A DNA stretch of 64,000 nt from a bacterium (GTDB lineage Bacteria; Electryoneota; RPQS01), in assembly GCA_023382385.1 (NCBI GenBank), contig JAHDVH010000002.1:634219-698218 (forward strand), given 5' to 3'. Of this stretch, positions 1-10,612 are shown in pieces. Positions within the stretch are counted from its first letter, which is position 1; the number at the start of each line of letters is the position of its first letter. Under the pieces are notes generated by a model. The model saw only the letters and a program-made list of their open reading frames with translations, was not told the origin of the DNA and searched no databases. The position numbers were made by a program, and so were the translations under genes.

Positions 1-1647
1 GACCAGCGTCGCAATCTCCCGACCCGTCACATCAAATAGCTTAAGCGTCACGTCGTTCGCATGCGTCAGCGTATAGTTCAGTCGAAACTCCGCATTTCCC
101 GGATTGGGAAACACTGAAAGCGTCGGCATATCCGGCAGCACCGGCCCGCCGTCCCGCGCCGGAGTTCCGGTTTCCCCTACGGCGATAATCTCAAGCAGTT
201 GTCCCGCGTCGTTCGTCACGCGCATCGGAACTTCAAACACTCCATCCTGTGATGGAATGAACATCACCGTGACCGTCATGGACTCGTTCGACTCCAGCAA
301 CACTTCAAACGGACAGCAGTCGTTGAAAAACGGCCCGCTCGTCGTCACGTCCGATACAAGCACGTGATCGTTGCCAAGATTACTTATTGTGAACTGTGCG
401 ACATCCGTTTGCCCGACTGCGGCGAATAAGCGCACGGTATCTTGGCTTGCCACCAGCACCACTCCCGATGTATCCGGAGCGAAGTAACGCGAGCGCCAGA
501 TGCCGCCGCGAAAGTCTGCAAAGTAACCCGCCGCGATGACGTTGATGTATGCGTTGCTCTCGCGCGCGACGCCGAGTTCGGTGATTTCCGCGTCAACACT
601 CAAATCCAGCTCCCACGTGTTGCCGCCGTCTATCGTGCGCCAGACTTGTCCAGTCGCATTCGCCGCGATGCCGCCCGCCACGAACCCCAGCGTGTCGTTC
701 ACCATCACCGCCGTGCGCAACGGAATGGACGTCGTCACGCGGCGCGCCGACCATGTCGCTCCGGAATCCGCACTCGCTCTCACCCAGCCCGCAGACGGAC
801 TTTCGCGACCGCCGCAAACCAAACCCACCGCGCCGCTCGGCGAAAAGCAGATATCCGCATCGCCCAAAACATCGGCCGAGGGCAGCTGCACCCAACTGAT
901 TCCATTATCTACGGAACGCCAGATATGCGAACCGACCGCGACGATCACATTTCCAATAGTTGCGGTTTCGCTGACCCATGTGCCGCTGAAGTGATAAGCG
1001 AGCGTATCCCAATTGCGGTTTACACCCATCGAATCATTCCGATAGATATCCGCGTCGAATCCCGCGAAGGCAACGGCTGTTTGTGAATCCGGCGCTGCGA
1101 TGCCGGTCAACCAGCGCCGCGCAAAAAGACTGGTGTCGGGATGCACGACGTGAATCGGCCCGAATCCGCGCAGCAGGCGCACCGCGCCGTCAAACGTTGT
1201 CGTGTTGAAAGCCGTGATATACAGCGTATCATAAATCGCTTCCGTTCGCAGCACGGGACGTGCAGTGATATCGGAGATGAATTTCGGAAAGCGAAAACCC
1301 GAGAAGGTGGGGGACTGGCCCGGAGGCGGTTGAGGATCGAGATTGGCCCACGTGCGTCCGCCATCATACGTGCCAAAAACGGTGTGCAGTGTGGCGACAA
1401 ACGCACGGCCTTCGTGTGTCGTCGCATAGCCCACAGGCACCGCGCCGAACGAATCGGGCATGAACTGCGCCACGTCGTAGAGCGTCTGCACATACACCCA
1501 CGGCTCATCAAGTGAGCGCGTATTCTCTTCCGGCACTCGAAACTCAGGCAAAACCGCCGGACGTTGCGGAATCAGACGATGCTGCGCGGCGGCCACTGCC
1601 GCGCACAGTAACACAATCCAGAGCACAAGTGTATTCCGCGTCCCCAT
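1..1647 (-). CDS. Secreted beta-propeller protein with type IX sorting domain (3' end cut by window edge)
   Basis: Starts at ATG 1647 and stays open for 549 codons to the window edge, so the C-terminus is missing. A hydrophobic signal segment (LVLWIVLLCAAVAAA) opens the protein. The body has repeated Asp-box/YCF48-like motifs (TYDGGRTWANL, SVDNGISWVQL, ADSGATWSA, TIDGGNTWEL) that predict a BNR-type beta-propeller. A choice-of-anchor/ASH-like beta domain follows (TISNLGNDHVLVSDV). The last visible residues (LSVFPNPGNAEFRLNY, LKLFDVTGREIATLV) are the start of a Por secretion C-terminal sorting domain, so export through a type IX system is inferred. The substrate is unknown. It follows the MauE-like gene by 10 nt on the same strand. 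Confidence 0.85.
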   Translation of the reverse strand, partial: MGTRNTLVLWIVLLCAAVAAAQHRLIPQRPAVLPEFRVPEENTRSLDEPWVYVQTLYDVAQFMPDSFGAVPVGYATTHEGRAFVATLHTVFGTYDGGRTWANLDPQPPPGQSPTFSGFRFPKFISDITARPVLRTEAIYDTLYITAFNTTTFDGAVRLLRGFGPIHVVHPDTSLFARRWLTGIAAPDSQTAVAFAGFDADIYRNDSMGVNRNWDTLAYHFSGTWVSETATIGNVIVAVGSHIWRSVDNGISWVQLPSADVLGDADICFSPSGAVGLVCGGRESPSAGWVRASADSGATWSARRVTTSIPLRTAVMVNDTLGFVAGGIAANATGQVWRTIDGGNTWELDLSVDAEITELGVARESNAYINVIAAGYFADFRGGIWRSRYFAPDTSGVVLVASQDTVRLFAAVGQTDVAQFTISNLGNDHVLVSDVTTSGPFFNDCCPFEVLLESNESMTVTVMFIPSQDGVFEVPMRVTNDAGQLLEIIAVGETGTPARDGGPVLPDMPTLSVFPNPGNAEFRLNYTLTHANDVTLKLFDVTGREIATLV

Positions 1648-1657
1648 GCGGTGACTC

Positions 1658-2137
1658 CTACAGCTTATACTTTGGTTTGGGCGGACACGCGCGCAAATAG
1701 ACAAACACTGCCGCAACCAAGAATCCGGTGTTCTCGAGAACTTTCTGCCAGCCGACCTTGCTCGCAAGTGCAGATGCCGTTGCTGATGCACCGAAACATC
1801 CGCAGTCTATATTGAAGCCGCGCAAAACGGCTTGCACTATCATTACGATAAAGATAACCAGCATCACGCTCAATAGCAGCGCCGCACCGCGCCGCAATCG
1901 GCTCATGAACAAACATATCGCGCACACCGCTTCCAGCGGCGGCATCAAAATCGCAGCCGCATACACATAATCCTGTCCGATGAGCGGCAGGCTGAAACGG
2001 TAGTTGGTAATCGCCTTCGCGAACGCTCCGGGGTCCAGCATTTTCGGCCAGGCGGCATACAAAAACACGCCGGCGAGCAGCAGCCGGAAGCCCCAATCCA
2101 AACCCGTCAGTATCTGATCTCGTAAGTTCCTGTGCAT
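1658..2137 (-). CDS. MauE/DoxX-family redox-associated membrane protein
   Basis: This 159-residue protein has four hydrophobic segments and a CGCFG motif near residues 112-116, the signature of the MauE branch of the DoxX-like superfamily. MauE-type proteins are thought to supply or relay thiol redox equivalents in the membrane. A rhodanese gene lies just upstream on the same strand, a pairing often seen in this group, which supports a sulfur/thiol redox role (inference). A strong promoter sits only 8 nt before the ATG at 2137, so the message may be leaderless. The gene has its own promoter because a terminator separates it from the rhodanese. Confidence 0.85.
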   Translation of the reverse strand: MHRNLRDQILTGLDWGFRLLLAGVFLYAAWPKMLDPGAFAKAITNYRFSLPLIGQDYVYAAAILMPPLEAVCAICLFMSRLRRGAALLLSVMLVIFIVMIVQAVLRGFNIDCGCFGASATASALASKVGWQKVLENTGFLVAAVFVYLRACPPKPKYKL

Positions 2138-2145
2138 AGCATTTT

Positions 2146-2174
2146 AGTATAGTAATACTCTGTCACAAAGTCAA
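2146..2174 (-). promoter_or_regulatory. Sigma-70-type promoter of the MauE-like gene, possibly leaderless
   Basis: On the minus strand TTGACT (2174-2169) and TATACT (2151-2146) are separated by exactly 17 nt. Only 8 nt separate the -10 box from the ATG at 2137, so the transcript would start at or within a couple of bases of the start codon. Confidence 0.75.
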
Positions 2175-2300
2175 GGCAAAGTCCCGATATTTTCAAGAAG
2201 TTACGTCAAAGATTTGAGACTTTTTTGTGTCCAATCCTCTCGGCTGGAATCATCTGCGGCTTGCGGCTTTTCTCTCCGCTTTTTTCGCCAGCCAAAGCCA

Positions 2301-2334
2301 AACGAAAACGGGCTCACCCCCGCCGGTAAGCCCG
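2301..2334 (-). terminator. Rho-independent terminator after the rhodanese gene
   Basis: On the minus strand a 10-bp stem (CGGGCTTACC with GGTGAGCCCG, one G-T pair) with a 6-nt loop is followed by TTTTCGTTT. It ends the LOG-rhodanese operon. Confidence 0.75.
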
Positions 2335-2384
2335 CTTCATCTCCAATCTATTCCTGCGGCAAGTGCTGCACTTGGACCGCCCAA

Positions 2385-2918
2385 TCAGTTCTCGCCGGCT
2401 GTCTCAATGAGTTCTGTTTCGGCCGCCCATTCCGCCCAGCCCCCCGTGAACACGGCTAACCTGCCATAGCCATTTGCAAGCGCCCACTCCGACAAGTCGT
2501 GCGACAGATGGCAATCGCCTCCGTCACAGTAGATGACAATCAAATCTTCCTTCGGCAGTTCGAGAAACTTCTGTCCGTCCTGATCAAGGTGATCATACGA
2601 TACGTTAATCGCCCCGGGAATATGCCCCTCCGCATAGAGCTTGGCTTCCCGCGAATCCACAAAATGTATGTTGCTCTTCGTGCGCTTCATATACAGCACC
2701 ATCGCCGTCGCCAAATCCACTTCATACGGCTGGCTTGACGCCGCGAACAGGCTGTCAGGCTTGGCGGCTCCCTCCGCCGCGAACGACGGCGCAGGCTGCA
2801 GTTTGATCGGCTGCGGAAATCCCCACAGCGGTGTATCATTCTTGGTGACAACCCGCGTGCCCAATCCCAGTAGAATCGCTGCGATAACCAATGTCGTAAT
2901 CTGTTTCGCCAAACTCAT
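2385..2918 (-). CDS. Membrane-anchored rhodanese-like domain protein
   Basis: This 177-residue protein has an N-terminal membrane anchor (about residues 5-22) and a single rhodanese fold. HFVDSREAKLYAEGHIPGAINV is split here as HFVDSREAKLY and GHIPGAINV, the CH2A-type motif. The catalytic cysteine lies in the loop YCDGGDCHLS. It likely transfers sulfane sulfur or handles thiols outside the membrane (inference). Its ATG overlaps the stop of the upstream LOG gene (ATGA), so the two are translationally coupled. The MauE-like gene downstream is a plausible partner. The substrate is not known. Confidence 0.88.
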   Translation of the reverse strand: MSLAKQITTLVIAAILLGLGTRVVTKNDTPLWGFPQPIKLQPAPSFAAEGAAKPDSLFAASSQPYEVDLATAMVLYMKRTKSNIHFVDSREAKLYAEGHIPGAINVSYDHLDQDGQKFLELPKEDLIVIYCDGGDCHLSHDLSEWALANGYGRLAVFTGGWAEWAAETELIETAGEN

Positions 2919-3760
2919 GGTTCCTCTGTTGTTTCAACTCCGCGTGAGACGTCGATCTGTTCCGTCAGATAATTGAACGCTTCGTCCACGTCGTCGCAGA
3001 TCTTGAATAAACTCAAATCCTCCGCCGAAATCACACCCCAGCGGACCAACATGTCAAAATTCACAACGCTGTTCCAGAACTCGCTGCCGTACAGCAATAT
3101 CGGCAGCTTCCGTCTGATCTTCTGCGTCTGTACCAACGTCAAACACTCGAACAATTCGTCAAAAGTTCCAAATCCGCCTGGAAACGCCACCAACGCGCGA
3201 GCCAAATAGACGAACCAATACTTCCGCATAAAGAAGTAGTGGAATTCGAACGTGTAGGGCGGATCGAGATAGCGGTTGACTCCCTGCTCGTGCGGCAGAC
3301 TGATCGACAGTCCAAGTGTCTTGGCTCCGATCTTGTTCGCGCCGCGATTGGCCGCCTCCATCATTCCCGGACCTGCGCCGCTGCACACGACGTGTCGGTC
3401 GCGCGGATCCGGCATCTGCTGATAATGCGCCGCGACCTTCGCCGCCAGCTTTTCCGCTTCGTGATAATAGAATGACAGCCGGTGAAACGACTGCGCGCGC
3501 TGCTCCATGATCGCGGGTGTGATTCCCGGTTCATTTTCCCATTGAGCACGCAGCTCAACCAGCCGCTCTTTGTATTCTTCCTCCGGCACCGAGCGCGCTG
3601 ACCCGAAAAAAACAATCGTGCTCCGGATTTTCTGCAAGCGGAGCCGCGATTGCGGCTCCAGATATTCTCCTAAGATGCGGAGACTGCGCGCGTGCGCGCT
3701 GTGCAGAAAGCGGGGATTGTCATACGCCTTGGGATAGAACACCTTGTCGCTTTCAATCAA
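2915..3760 (-). CDS. LOG-family (TIGR00730-type) protein
   Basis: This 281-residue protein carries the LOG-family motif PGGFGTFDELFECLTLVQT and an upstream GPGMMEAANRGA segment. The family hydrolyses nucleotide 5'-monophosphates to free base and ribose 5-phosphate (phosphoribohydrolase); older annotations call it lysine decarboxylase. The length fits the long bacterial LOG subfamily with an N-terminal helical extension. The start is TTG at 3760, preceded by AAAGGA at a 9-nt spacing. It heads a two-gene operon with the rhodanese. Its physiological substrate here is unknown. Confidence 0.88.
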   Translation of the reverse strand: MIESDKVFYPKAYDNPRFLHSAHARSLRILGEYLEPQSRLRLQKIRSTIVFFGSARSVPEEEYKERLVELRAQWENEPGITPAIMEQRAQSFHRLSFYYHEAEKLAAKVAAHYQQMPDPRDRHVVCSGAGPGMMEAANRGANKIGAKTLGLSISLPHEQGVNRYLDPPYTFEFHYFFMRKYWFVYLARALVAFPGGFGTFDELFECLTLVQTQKIRRKLPILLYGSEFWNSVVNFDMLVRWGVISAEDLSLFKICDDVDEAFNYLTEQIDVSRGVETTEEP

Positions 3761-4021
3761 GTCGCGAGGTCCTTTCTGAATCCGCTGGCAAACCTGCGGA
3801 TATTAACTCATACCTCATAATGGCGCGGATGGTTCCCCTCACTTCCGCCATCAATTCTGGCTAAGTATTTGTTTTTACGTTTCTTTATTAGGTTCGGGAA
3901 CATTGGCCGGAGGACAGAAGTTTAACATTTTGAACGGATGGGCAGATTTCTGTAACATATTCATTCTGCTGAACATCCGTCTTTCCCCTGATTCTTCAGC
4001 ACTTAGAAGACGAACTGTAGA

Positions 4022-4408
4022 TTACCCCTGGCTCGCCCTTGCAACCACCAACACGTGCCCATCGGGATCGCGGAAATAAGCCGCATCATCGCCCCAATTG
4101 CGAGCTTGCCACGACGAAAGTTCGGTGGCGCCCGCGCTGATTAATCTTGCGCATTGCGCAGCCGGATCATCACAATGAAAATACAGCTCAGCGCCGGAAA
4201 GCTCTCTCGCGCCGACGGCATTGGGAACTATTCCGGTATTCGCGCCGAAACTCTTGCGTTCATAGAGTCCGATCTTTCTGCCGTCAGGCATTTCGAATTC
4301 CGCATACACCGGCACATCCACCGTCTGCTTAAACTCGAACGCCGACCGATAGAAGTCTGCGGCGCGCTTCACCTCCGCCACCGCCAGGATAGTCAGAATC
4401 TGCTGCAT
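4022..4408 (-). CDS. VOC-family (glyoxalase/dioxygenase fold) protein
   Basis: This protein of about 128 residues has the paired beta-alpha-beta-beta-beta modules of the vicinal oxygen chelate superfamily (ILAVAEVKRAADFYRSAF at the N-terminus; YFRDPDGHVLVVA at the C-terminus). Such proteins are glyoxalases, dioxygenases or antibiotic-binding proteins; the function here cannot be named. I prefer ATG 4408, which starts directly at the fold. A GTG at 4441 would add 11 residues and overlap the upstream dehydrogenase gene by 22 nt. It probably shares the transcript with that gene. Confidence 0.8.
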   Translation of the reverse strand: MQQILTILAVAEVKRAADFYRSAFEFKQTVDVPVYAEFEMPDGRKIGLYERKSFGANTGIVPNAVGARELSGAELYFHCDDPAAQCARLISAGATELSSWQARNWGDDAAYFRDPDGHVLVVARASQG

Positions 4409-4419
4409 CTCGCCCGCTG

Positions 4420-5550
4420 CTAACTTTTCAGGTGAATCCACCGAAGCGCCAATTCGCTCTTCATCGTCTCAAAGTTCACCACAGTCTCCTGCGGATGCGC
4501 GCCCGCCGGAATCTGTCCGAGATAAATCGCGCGCGTAATCGCCGCCGACGGAAACGATGTCATCTGCCCCATCGCGGAAATTCCGTTCACGTCGTCGCGC
4601 AGCACGGTCAGTTCGAGCTTCTCTTCGCGTCCCCCATCACCCTTCGCCCAGACCCGCACCAGCACCATGTCCGGCACATTCTTCGGCAGCATCTCTTCCA
4701 ACACGTGCGTCAGCAGTTCGCGCGGTGACACGGACGTGCCGCCAAACAAAAAGGCGCGCTTCGACGTAATCCCGATCTCGCGCAAAAACTGTAAATAGTT
4801 CGCGTGCCCGGGAAAGCGAATCGTCTTGTAGTCGAGCCTCTGTACCTTGCCGAGCAGCGTGCGCGGCAGCGTGGATGTGCCGCCCGACGTGATAAACGCT
4901 TCGAGTTCGCCCACTCCGTCAAAATACAGTGTTTCGATTTCGTCGAGCGACGGCACCTTGACTTCCACTCCGTTGCGGATTTCGCGCGCGTCTTCCAGAT
5001 ACTCGTTGAGCAGCCCGTGAATCGAGAAAACCTGTGCATATTTTAATCTGCCGGTTGGGTCTTTGGGCAAACCGCCCACCCGTACGTGCACATCATCACA
5101 CTTTTCGAAGCGGTGCACAAGCTCCCACGCCAGAATGTTCGTCAGTCCGGGCGCCAGTCCGGTGTCGGGAATCAAACACACTCCCTTGGCCTTCGCTTCG
5201 GCGTCCTTCGACAAAATCTTGTCGGTGACTTCCGGATTGCCGCCGAGATCCACGAACGACACGCCGTTCTCAAGACACGCGCGGGCAATCTGCGGATTGA
5301 GAAAATACGGCACACACGACTGGCAGACCTTGATGCCTTTCAGTACCTTGTCCAGCGACTCGTCGCGCTGTACGTCAACGACGACGCCTTCGACGTGTTC
5401 GGAATTCAGCCACTGAATGGCCTCGTCCACTGCGCCGCGCGAGAGGTCTGCAAGTCTGACGCGGTATGGCCCTTCGGGGTGATGCACAAAAAAGTGCGCT
5501 GCGACGCGGCCCATCAGACCCGCGCCAAGAATCAGAATTTCAGGTTGCAT
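4420..5550 (-). CDS. Saccharopine dehydrogenase-like NAD(P)-dependent oxidoreductase
   Basis: This 376-residue protein begins with a Rossmann nucleotide-binding motif (EILILGAGLMGRVAAHF). It has the saccharopine dehydrogenase/Lys9-like layout, including FVDLGGNPEV and DTGLAPGLTNILA. Homologues act on amino-acid substrates such as saccharopine, lysine or carboxyspermidine; the exact substrate is not readable. Length and architecture look complete. It is transcribed ahead of the VOC protein. A YciI-like gene ends 32 nt upstream of its ATG. Confidence 0.85.
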   Translation of the reverse strand: MQPEILILGAGLMGRVAAHFFVHHPEGPYRVRLADLSRGAVDEAIQWLNSEHVEGVVVDVQRDESLDKVLKGIKVCQSCVPYFLNPQIARACLENGVSFVDLGGNPEVTDKILSKDAEAKAKGVCLIPDTGLAPGLTNILAWELVHRFEKCDDVHVRVGGLPKDPTGRLKYAQVFSIHGLLNEYLEDAREIRNGVEVKVPSLDEIETLYFDGVGELEAFITSGGTSTLPRTLLGKVQRLDYKTIRFPGHANYLQFLREIGITSKRAFLFGGTSVSPRELLTHVLEEMLPKNVPDMVLVRVWAKGDGGREEKLELTVLRDDVNGISAMGQMTSFPSAAITRAIYLGQIPAGAHPQETVVNFETMKSELALRWIHLKS

Positions 5551-5582
5551 GGAGTTCTATCGTTCCACTCAAAGCGGAACGT

Positions 5583-6068
5583 TTAAGCTGGTTCAAGCTC
5601 GTGTTCGGAGCGCGGCAACGGCTGTTTCAACAGCGAGCCGTCCGTGTCAACCAGCACATTGAGACGGAAAGTTAAAAGATCTTTCTTTATCGGTGGATAT
5701 TCGCGCGCGATGCGCTCTGCGTCCAGCAGTGTCTTGACTTTGAGCAGCCACATGCCGCCGACCGACGAAAGGTAGCGGCCGCAGGCAAGCAGGTTGCCGT
5801 GATTTCTCAAGGTCTCAAGATAGGCCGCGATGTCGCGGCGCTGCGCATTCATGATGCGCTTGGAGGTTCCGGGTCGTCCTGCGAAATGTACCTGAACAAT
5901 GTAGCCGTCCGGTACTTCCGGCATCATGTGGCGTTGCGGGCGTCGCGGGCGCGAGCCGCGTCCTTGTCTTACAAAACTCATAGCCTTGTTACATCTGTCA
6001 GTTAGGTGAAATGGTTGCCACTCATCATCTGCTCCCCAGAGAATTTGCTGAACCTGCATTTCTGTCAC
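5583..6068 (-). CDS. YciI-like dimeric alpha-beta barrel protein
   Basis: The part after about residue 50 resembles YCII-related domains (YIVQVHFAGRPG, LETLRNHGNLLACGRYL, GMWLLKVKTLLDAERI). Members form dimeric ferredoxin-like barrels and most are uncharacterised. The start is uncertain. The longest frame begins with GTG 6068 with no clear ribosome site. ATG 5981 would give 132 residues and ATG 5927 or 5924 would start almost at the domain. The first 29 residues do not look conserved to me. It is the first gene of the likely three-gene run down to the VOC protein. Confidence 0.65.
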   Translation of the reverse strand: MTEMQVQQILWGADDEWQPFHLTDRCNKAMSFVRQGRGSRPRRPQRHMMPEVPDGYIVQVHFAGRPGTSKRIMNAQRRDIAAYLETLRNHGNLLACGRYLSSVGGMWLLKVKTLLDAERIAREYPPIKKDLLTFRLNVLVDTDGSLLKQPLPRSEHELEPA

Positions 6069-6140
6069 GCGTGGCCCGTGAGGGTTCGGCGTAACACTTC
6101 CCCTAAACCTGTCGCCGCGGGTCTCCCGCCCGCAGCCGCT

Positions 6141-6653
6141 CTATCTCAAGATTGTCGCAAGTTCCGTGTGTCGCACGTGTCCCGGAAAATCATGCTCGTC
6201 TACGTGTGACAAAAACTCCTCGACATCCTGCTCGCTCACAGATTCGGCGACTTTGCCGATCTTCTCCAAATAATACCCGCCCCACGAATTCTGCATCATC
6301 TGCATCGCGGCTTCGTCCGGAAATCCCGTCATCTTCAAATGCAAAACGGTCTTTCCCTGCTGTGGTTCAAGTGTGAACTCCTGCCGCACAAGATAGCTGC
6401 CCTCTTCAGGCTCTTCGGGATTCACGGGAACCGCCACCAGCGCGGCCAGTCGTTCGCACACGTCATAGAGCAGAATCTCCGCTTCGAACAATGTGCCCTC
6501 TTCGTTGCGTGCGCGCAGCTTCCCGCCGACCCGCCCGTCATTCTGCCCCCAGCGGTTACCGTCCCACTTCGTCGTATACTTCGGATCCGTCAGCGCCAGC
6601 CATACTTTTTCCACCGACGCCGGTGCCGCATAGTTTAATGTGAATGTGTGCAT
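6141..6653 (-). CDS. SRPBCC-family (AHSA1/START-like) protein
   Basis: This 170-residue protein opens with the SRPBCC pattern FTLNYAAPASVEKVWLALTDP, followed by KWDGNRWGQNDGRVGG and a long C-terminal helix (MMQNSWGGYYLEKIGKVAESV). The fold is a hydrophobic ligand-binding cup found in AHSA1 and polyketide cyclase-like proteins. No ligand can be inferred. It stands alone on the minus strand. Two other SRPBCC genes lie at 41.3 and 42.4 kb but are more like each other than like this one. Confidence 0.8.
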   Translation of the reverse strand: MHTFTLNYAAPASVEKVWLALTDPKYTTKWDGNRWGQNDGRVGGKLRARNEEGTLFEAEILLYDVCERLAALVAVPVNPEEPEEGSYLVRQEFTLEPQQGKTVLHLKMTGFPDEAAMQMMQNSWGGYYLEKIGKVAESVSEQDVEEFLSHVDEHDFPGHVRHTELATILR

Positions 6654-6731
6654 AAGTGAGAATACTCTACTCCTTGCCTCGATTGTTCCAAGGAGGATTG
6701 GATTTCGAAATTAACGATTGCTCTAAACCTA

Positions 6732-7109
6732 TTATCTCGCAAGTAATTCCCGACCCAGCTTCAGAAACGCCTCAGCTCTGACTATTTGTTGTTCCGATGC
6801 CTCGTGGGTGTCCTGAAAAACATTGTCATAGTCCGAGCTGTTTCGACGGTCAAAGGCTGTTGTTATGAACCTGTGGTAGTCTTTATCAACTTGTCCGGTC
6901 TTCACCCAGTTATCGTGAAAGGCAGAAATCAGAGCTGAATGGCTCTTGTATCGCTTCTCAAATTCGGACATGAGTGCACATACTACGTAAAACATCACAT
7001 AGTACGATCTTGAGTTGGCATCGTTGCATAGACCATCCTTAAGGAGAAGTCGCGCGCCACGCAATGCATCGTCCGCTTTCGCAAGCCACCTCCTCTGCTC
7101 GTCGGTCAA
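6732..7109 (-). CDS. HEPN-domain (UPF0332-type) toxin-like protein of an MNT-HEPN pair
   Basis: This 125-residue all-helical protein fits UPF0332/HEPN: RSYYVMFYVVCALMSEF near residues 34-50, then DRRNSSDYDNVF near 87-98. The canonical RX4-6H nuclease motif is not evident: an Arg (88/89) is followed by SDY with Tyr94 and no His. In HepT-MntA systems the HEPN protein is an RNase silenced by AMPylation of a tyrosine in this region. The TTG start at 7109 overlaps the MNT stop codon (TTGA), so the two are translationally coupled. The DNA is visibly more AT-rich than gyrB beside it. Whether it is toxic is untested. Confidence 0.82.
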   Translation of the reverse strand: MTDEQRRWLAKADDALRGARLLLKDGLCNDANSRSYYVMFYVVCALMSEFEKRYKSHSALISAFHDNWVKTGQVDKDYHRFITTAFDRRNSSDYDNVFQDTHEASEQQIVRAEAFLKLGRELLAR

Positions 7110-7426
7110 ACTCTGACCCCCTCGTTTGCGGCGTTCCGATAAATCCTGCGGTTTCTCGCTTCAAAATCTCGCCGCGACACCACTACGGTTGAAATCAACG
7201 CTCCCAATTCCCCTGACAACTCCGCTGTGATATAACTGATGCGCTCAAGCTCGTCCGAGTGCTGAACCTCCCCTTCCAGCACCACCAGCACATCTACATC
7301 GGAATCCTCCGTCGCATCACCGCGAGCTTGTGAGCCGAACAGAATCAATTGCGACAGCCGTTCTCCGTAGAGTTCCGTCAGCCTCAGCTTCAACTCGGCA
7401 AGAATGGGTCTTAAGGCTTCGTTCAT
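7106..7426 (-). CDS. MNT-domain nucleotidyltransferase, antitoxin-like partner of HEPN
   Basis: This 106-residue minimal nucleotidyltransferase has the motif GSQARGDATEDSDVDVLVV (residues 31-49), with Asp43 and Asp45 as predicted metal ligands. In type VII toxin-antitoxin pairs MntA AMPylates the HEPN toxin and neutralises it. The ATG at 7426 comes only 3 nt after the gyrB stop, so transcription and perhaps translation depend on gyrB (inference). The HEPN gene overlaps its 3' end. A relic of a similar nucleotidyltransferase lies at 10609-10710. Confidence 0.87.
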   Translation of the reverse strand: MNEALRPILAELKLRLTELYGERLSQLILFGSQARGDATEDSDVDVLVVLEGEVQHSDELERISYITAELSGELGALISTVVVSRRDFEARNRRIYRNAANEGVRV

Positions 7427-7429
7427 TTC

Positions 7430-9397
<1,968 letters not shown>

Positions 9398-10612
9398 TTA
9401 CTCATCGTTCGCCGTATCGCCGGGTGAAGCTTCATCGGACTCGCCGAGGTTGCGGTTGTGACGTTGTTCATCACGCATTCTATCTAAGAACTGCCTCAGC
9501 GCTTGCATTGTCACCATGCTCGGGTCCCGTTCTACTTGCCGAAGAGCAGCGCGCACGGCTTCAATATCGGCGTTATGCGACTGGGTTTTAACGTATTCGA
9601 GAAACTTTATAATAGACTTATTGGCCAAAGTGGCTTTTTGTGCTTCTAAGATTGCGTGGTCTTGGCCCAATTGTGGAATTAACGCCCGCATTCTCTCTTC
9701 CCAATCTTTCATTTGCGCTCTTCGCTCGGTGACCTCTTGCCTGACTTCTCGCACTTCCCTTGTGGCCGCCTCAACAGACGATTCCTTGTCAGAAAGCGCT
9801 TCAATGTGCTTTGTCGCGAACTCTATGAATTGGTCGTTCTGATAAAACCATACTTGTTGACCTGTGGTCTCGGCAAACTCTTGAACGAGTTGTGGATGAG
9901 GTCCAACAATATTTTTGTCTATCTTCTGCCACCAATCATCCTTGTTTTCTTCTGTCACAAAAATTGTTGGTTTTTTGTCTGATTTTGCCTTGTCAATCAG
10001 TTGGAACCAAATAATAACATCTCCTGCCGCTCGCTCATTACCCTTCTTGGTATCTGTAACGCCTGGCCTAATCCCTTTTCCCAATCTTTCCATCGCTTCT
10101 TTTATCTTTTCTGCATGGGTTTTTTCATCGTAAGGGCTACCAACAGATTTCTCGAAGTATCGGTCTAGTTTTGTGCGAAGTTCGTCGTTGTTAAGGTCTT
10201 CAGGATGATTCGTTTTGGCGTCTACAATCTTTCTTCTCAGGTCATCGAGTGTCCTGGCAAAAGACGACTGAAGTTCGTCAGGGTTAAGCATCGAATGGCG
10301 CCTGCGCTTGTCTAACAGCTCCTTAAGACTATTGCCGAAATCGCCTAACTTTTGGTCTATCGCCTTGTAATGATCCAACTGTTCGACGATTGTCTTGATT
10401 CTATTCTTCTGGTACTCGAAAGCCGCTTGATGTGTGAGCCAGAGCTGAGCCTGCAATTTGTCCATTGCAGAGAAGAACAATTCTCGTGTCTCAGAAGTGT
10501 ATGCGTAGAATTGCAAAAGTGCATTGGCATCAAATGAAATAATTGCGTTTTTCCAAAGTTCTTCGAACTCTGCCTCGCTTGGCCTATAATAACCCCTGAA
10601 GAGGTTTTTCAA
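9398..10612 (-). CDS. PIN_8/DUF4935-like nuclease-domain protein with coiled-coil tail
   Basis: This 404-residue protein has an N-terminal PIN-like nuclease domain of the PIN_8 type. Predicted acidic residues are Asp28 (ISFDANALLQFY), Glu66 (HQAAFEYQKNR), Asp198 (ERAAGDVIIWF) and Asp225/226 (EENKDDWW). From about residue 275 a charged coiled coil follows (REVRQEVTERRAQMKDWEERM, quoted in part as REVRQEVTERR). Genes of this type recur in defence loci, so a phage-response RNase role is inferred. The TTG start at 10612 overlaps the stop of a relic nucleotidyltransferase reading frame (TTGA). The DNA is more AT-rich than gyrB next to it, a sign of transfer. Confidence 0.78.
   Translation of the reverse strand: MKNLFRGYYRPSEAEFEELWKNAIISFDANALLQFYAYTSETRELFFSAMDKLQAQLWLTHQAAFEYQKNRIKTIVEQLDHYKAIDQKLGDFGNSLKELLDKRRRHSMLNPDELQSSFARTLDDLRRKIVDAKTNHPEDLNNDELRTKLDRYFEKSVGSPYDEKTHAEKIKEAMERLGKGIRPGVTDTKKGNERAAGDVIIWFQLIDKAKSDKKPTIFVTEENKDDWWQKIDKNIVGPHPQLVQEFAETTGQQVWFYQNDQFIEFATKHIEALSDKESSVEAATREVREVRQEVTERRAQMKDWEERMRALIPQLGQDHAILEAQKATLANKSIIKFLEYVKTQSHNADIEAVRAALRQVERDPSMVTMQALRQFLDRMRDEQRHNRNLGESDEASPGDTANDE

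Noticed and set aside
2214-2469. Two plus-strand frames of about 80 codons before the rhodanese gene
   Set aside because: They overlap the minus-strand terminator and the 3' end of the rhodanese gene, and have no coherent composition or ribosome site.
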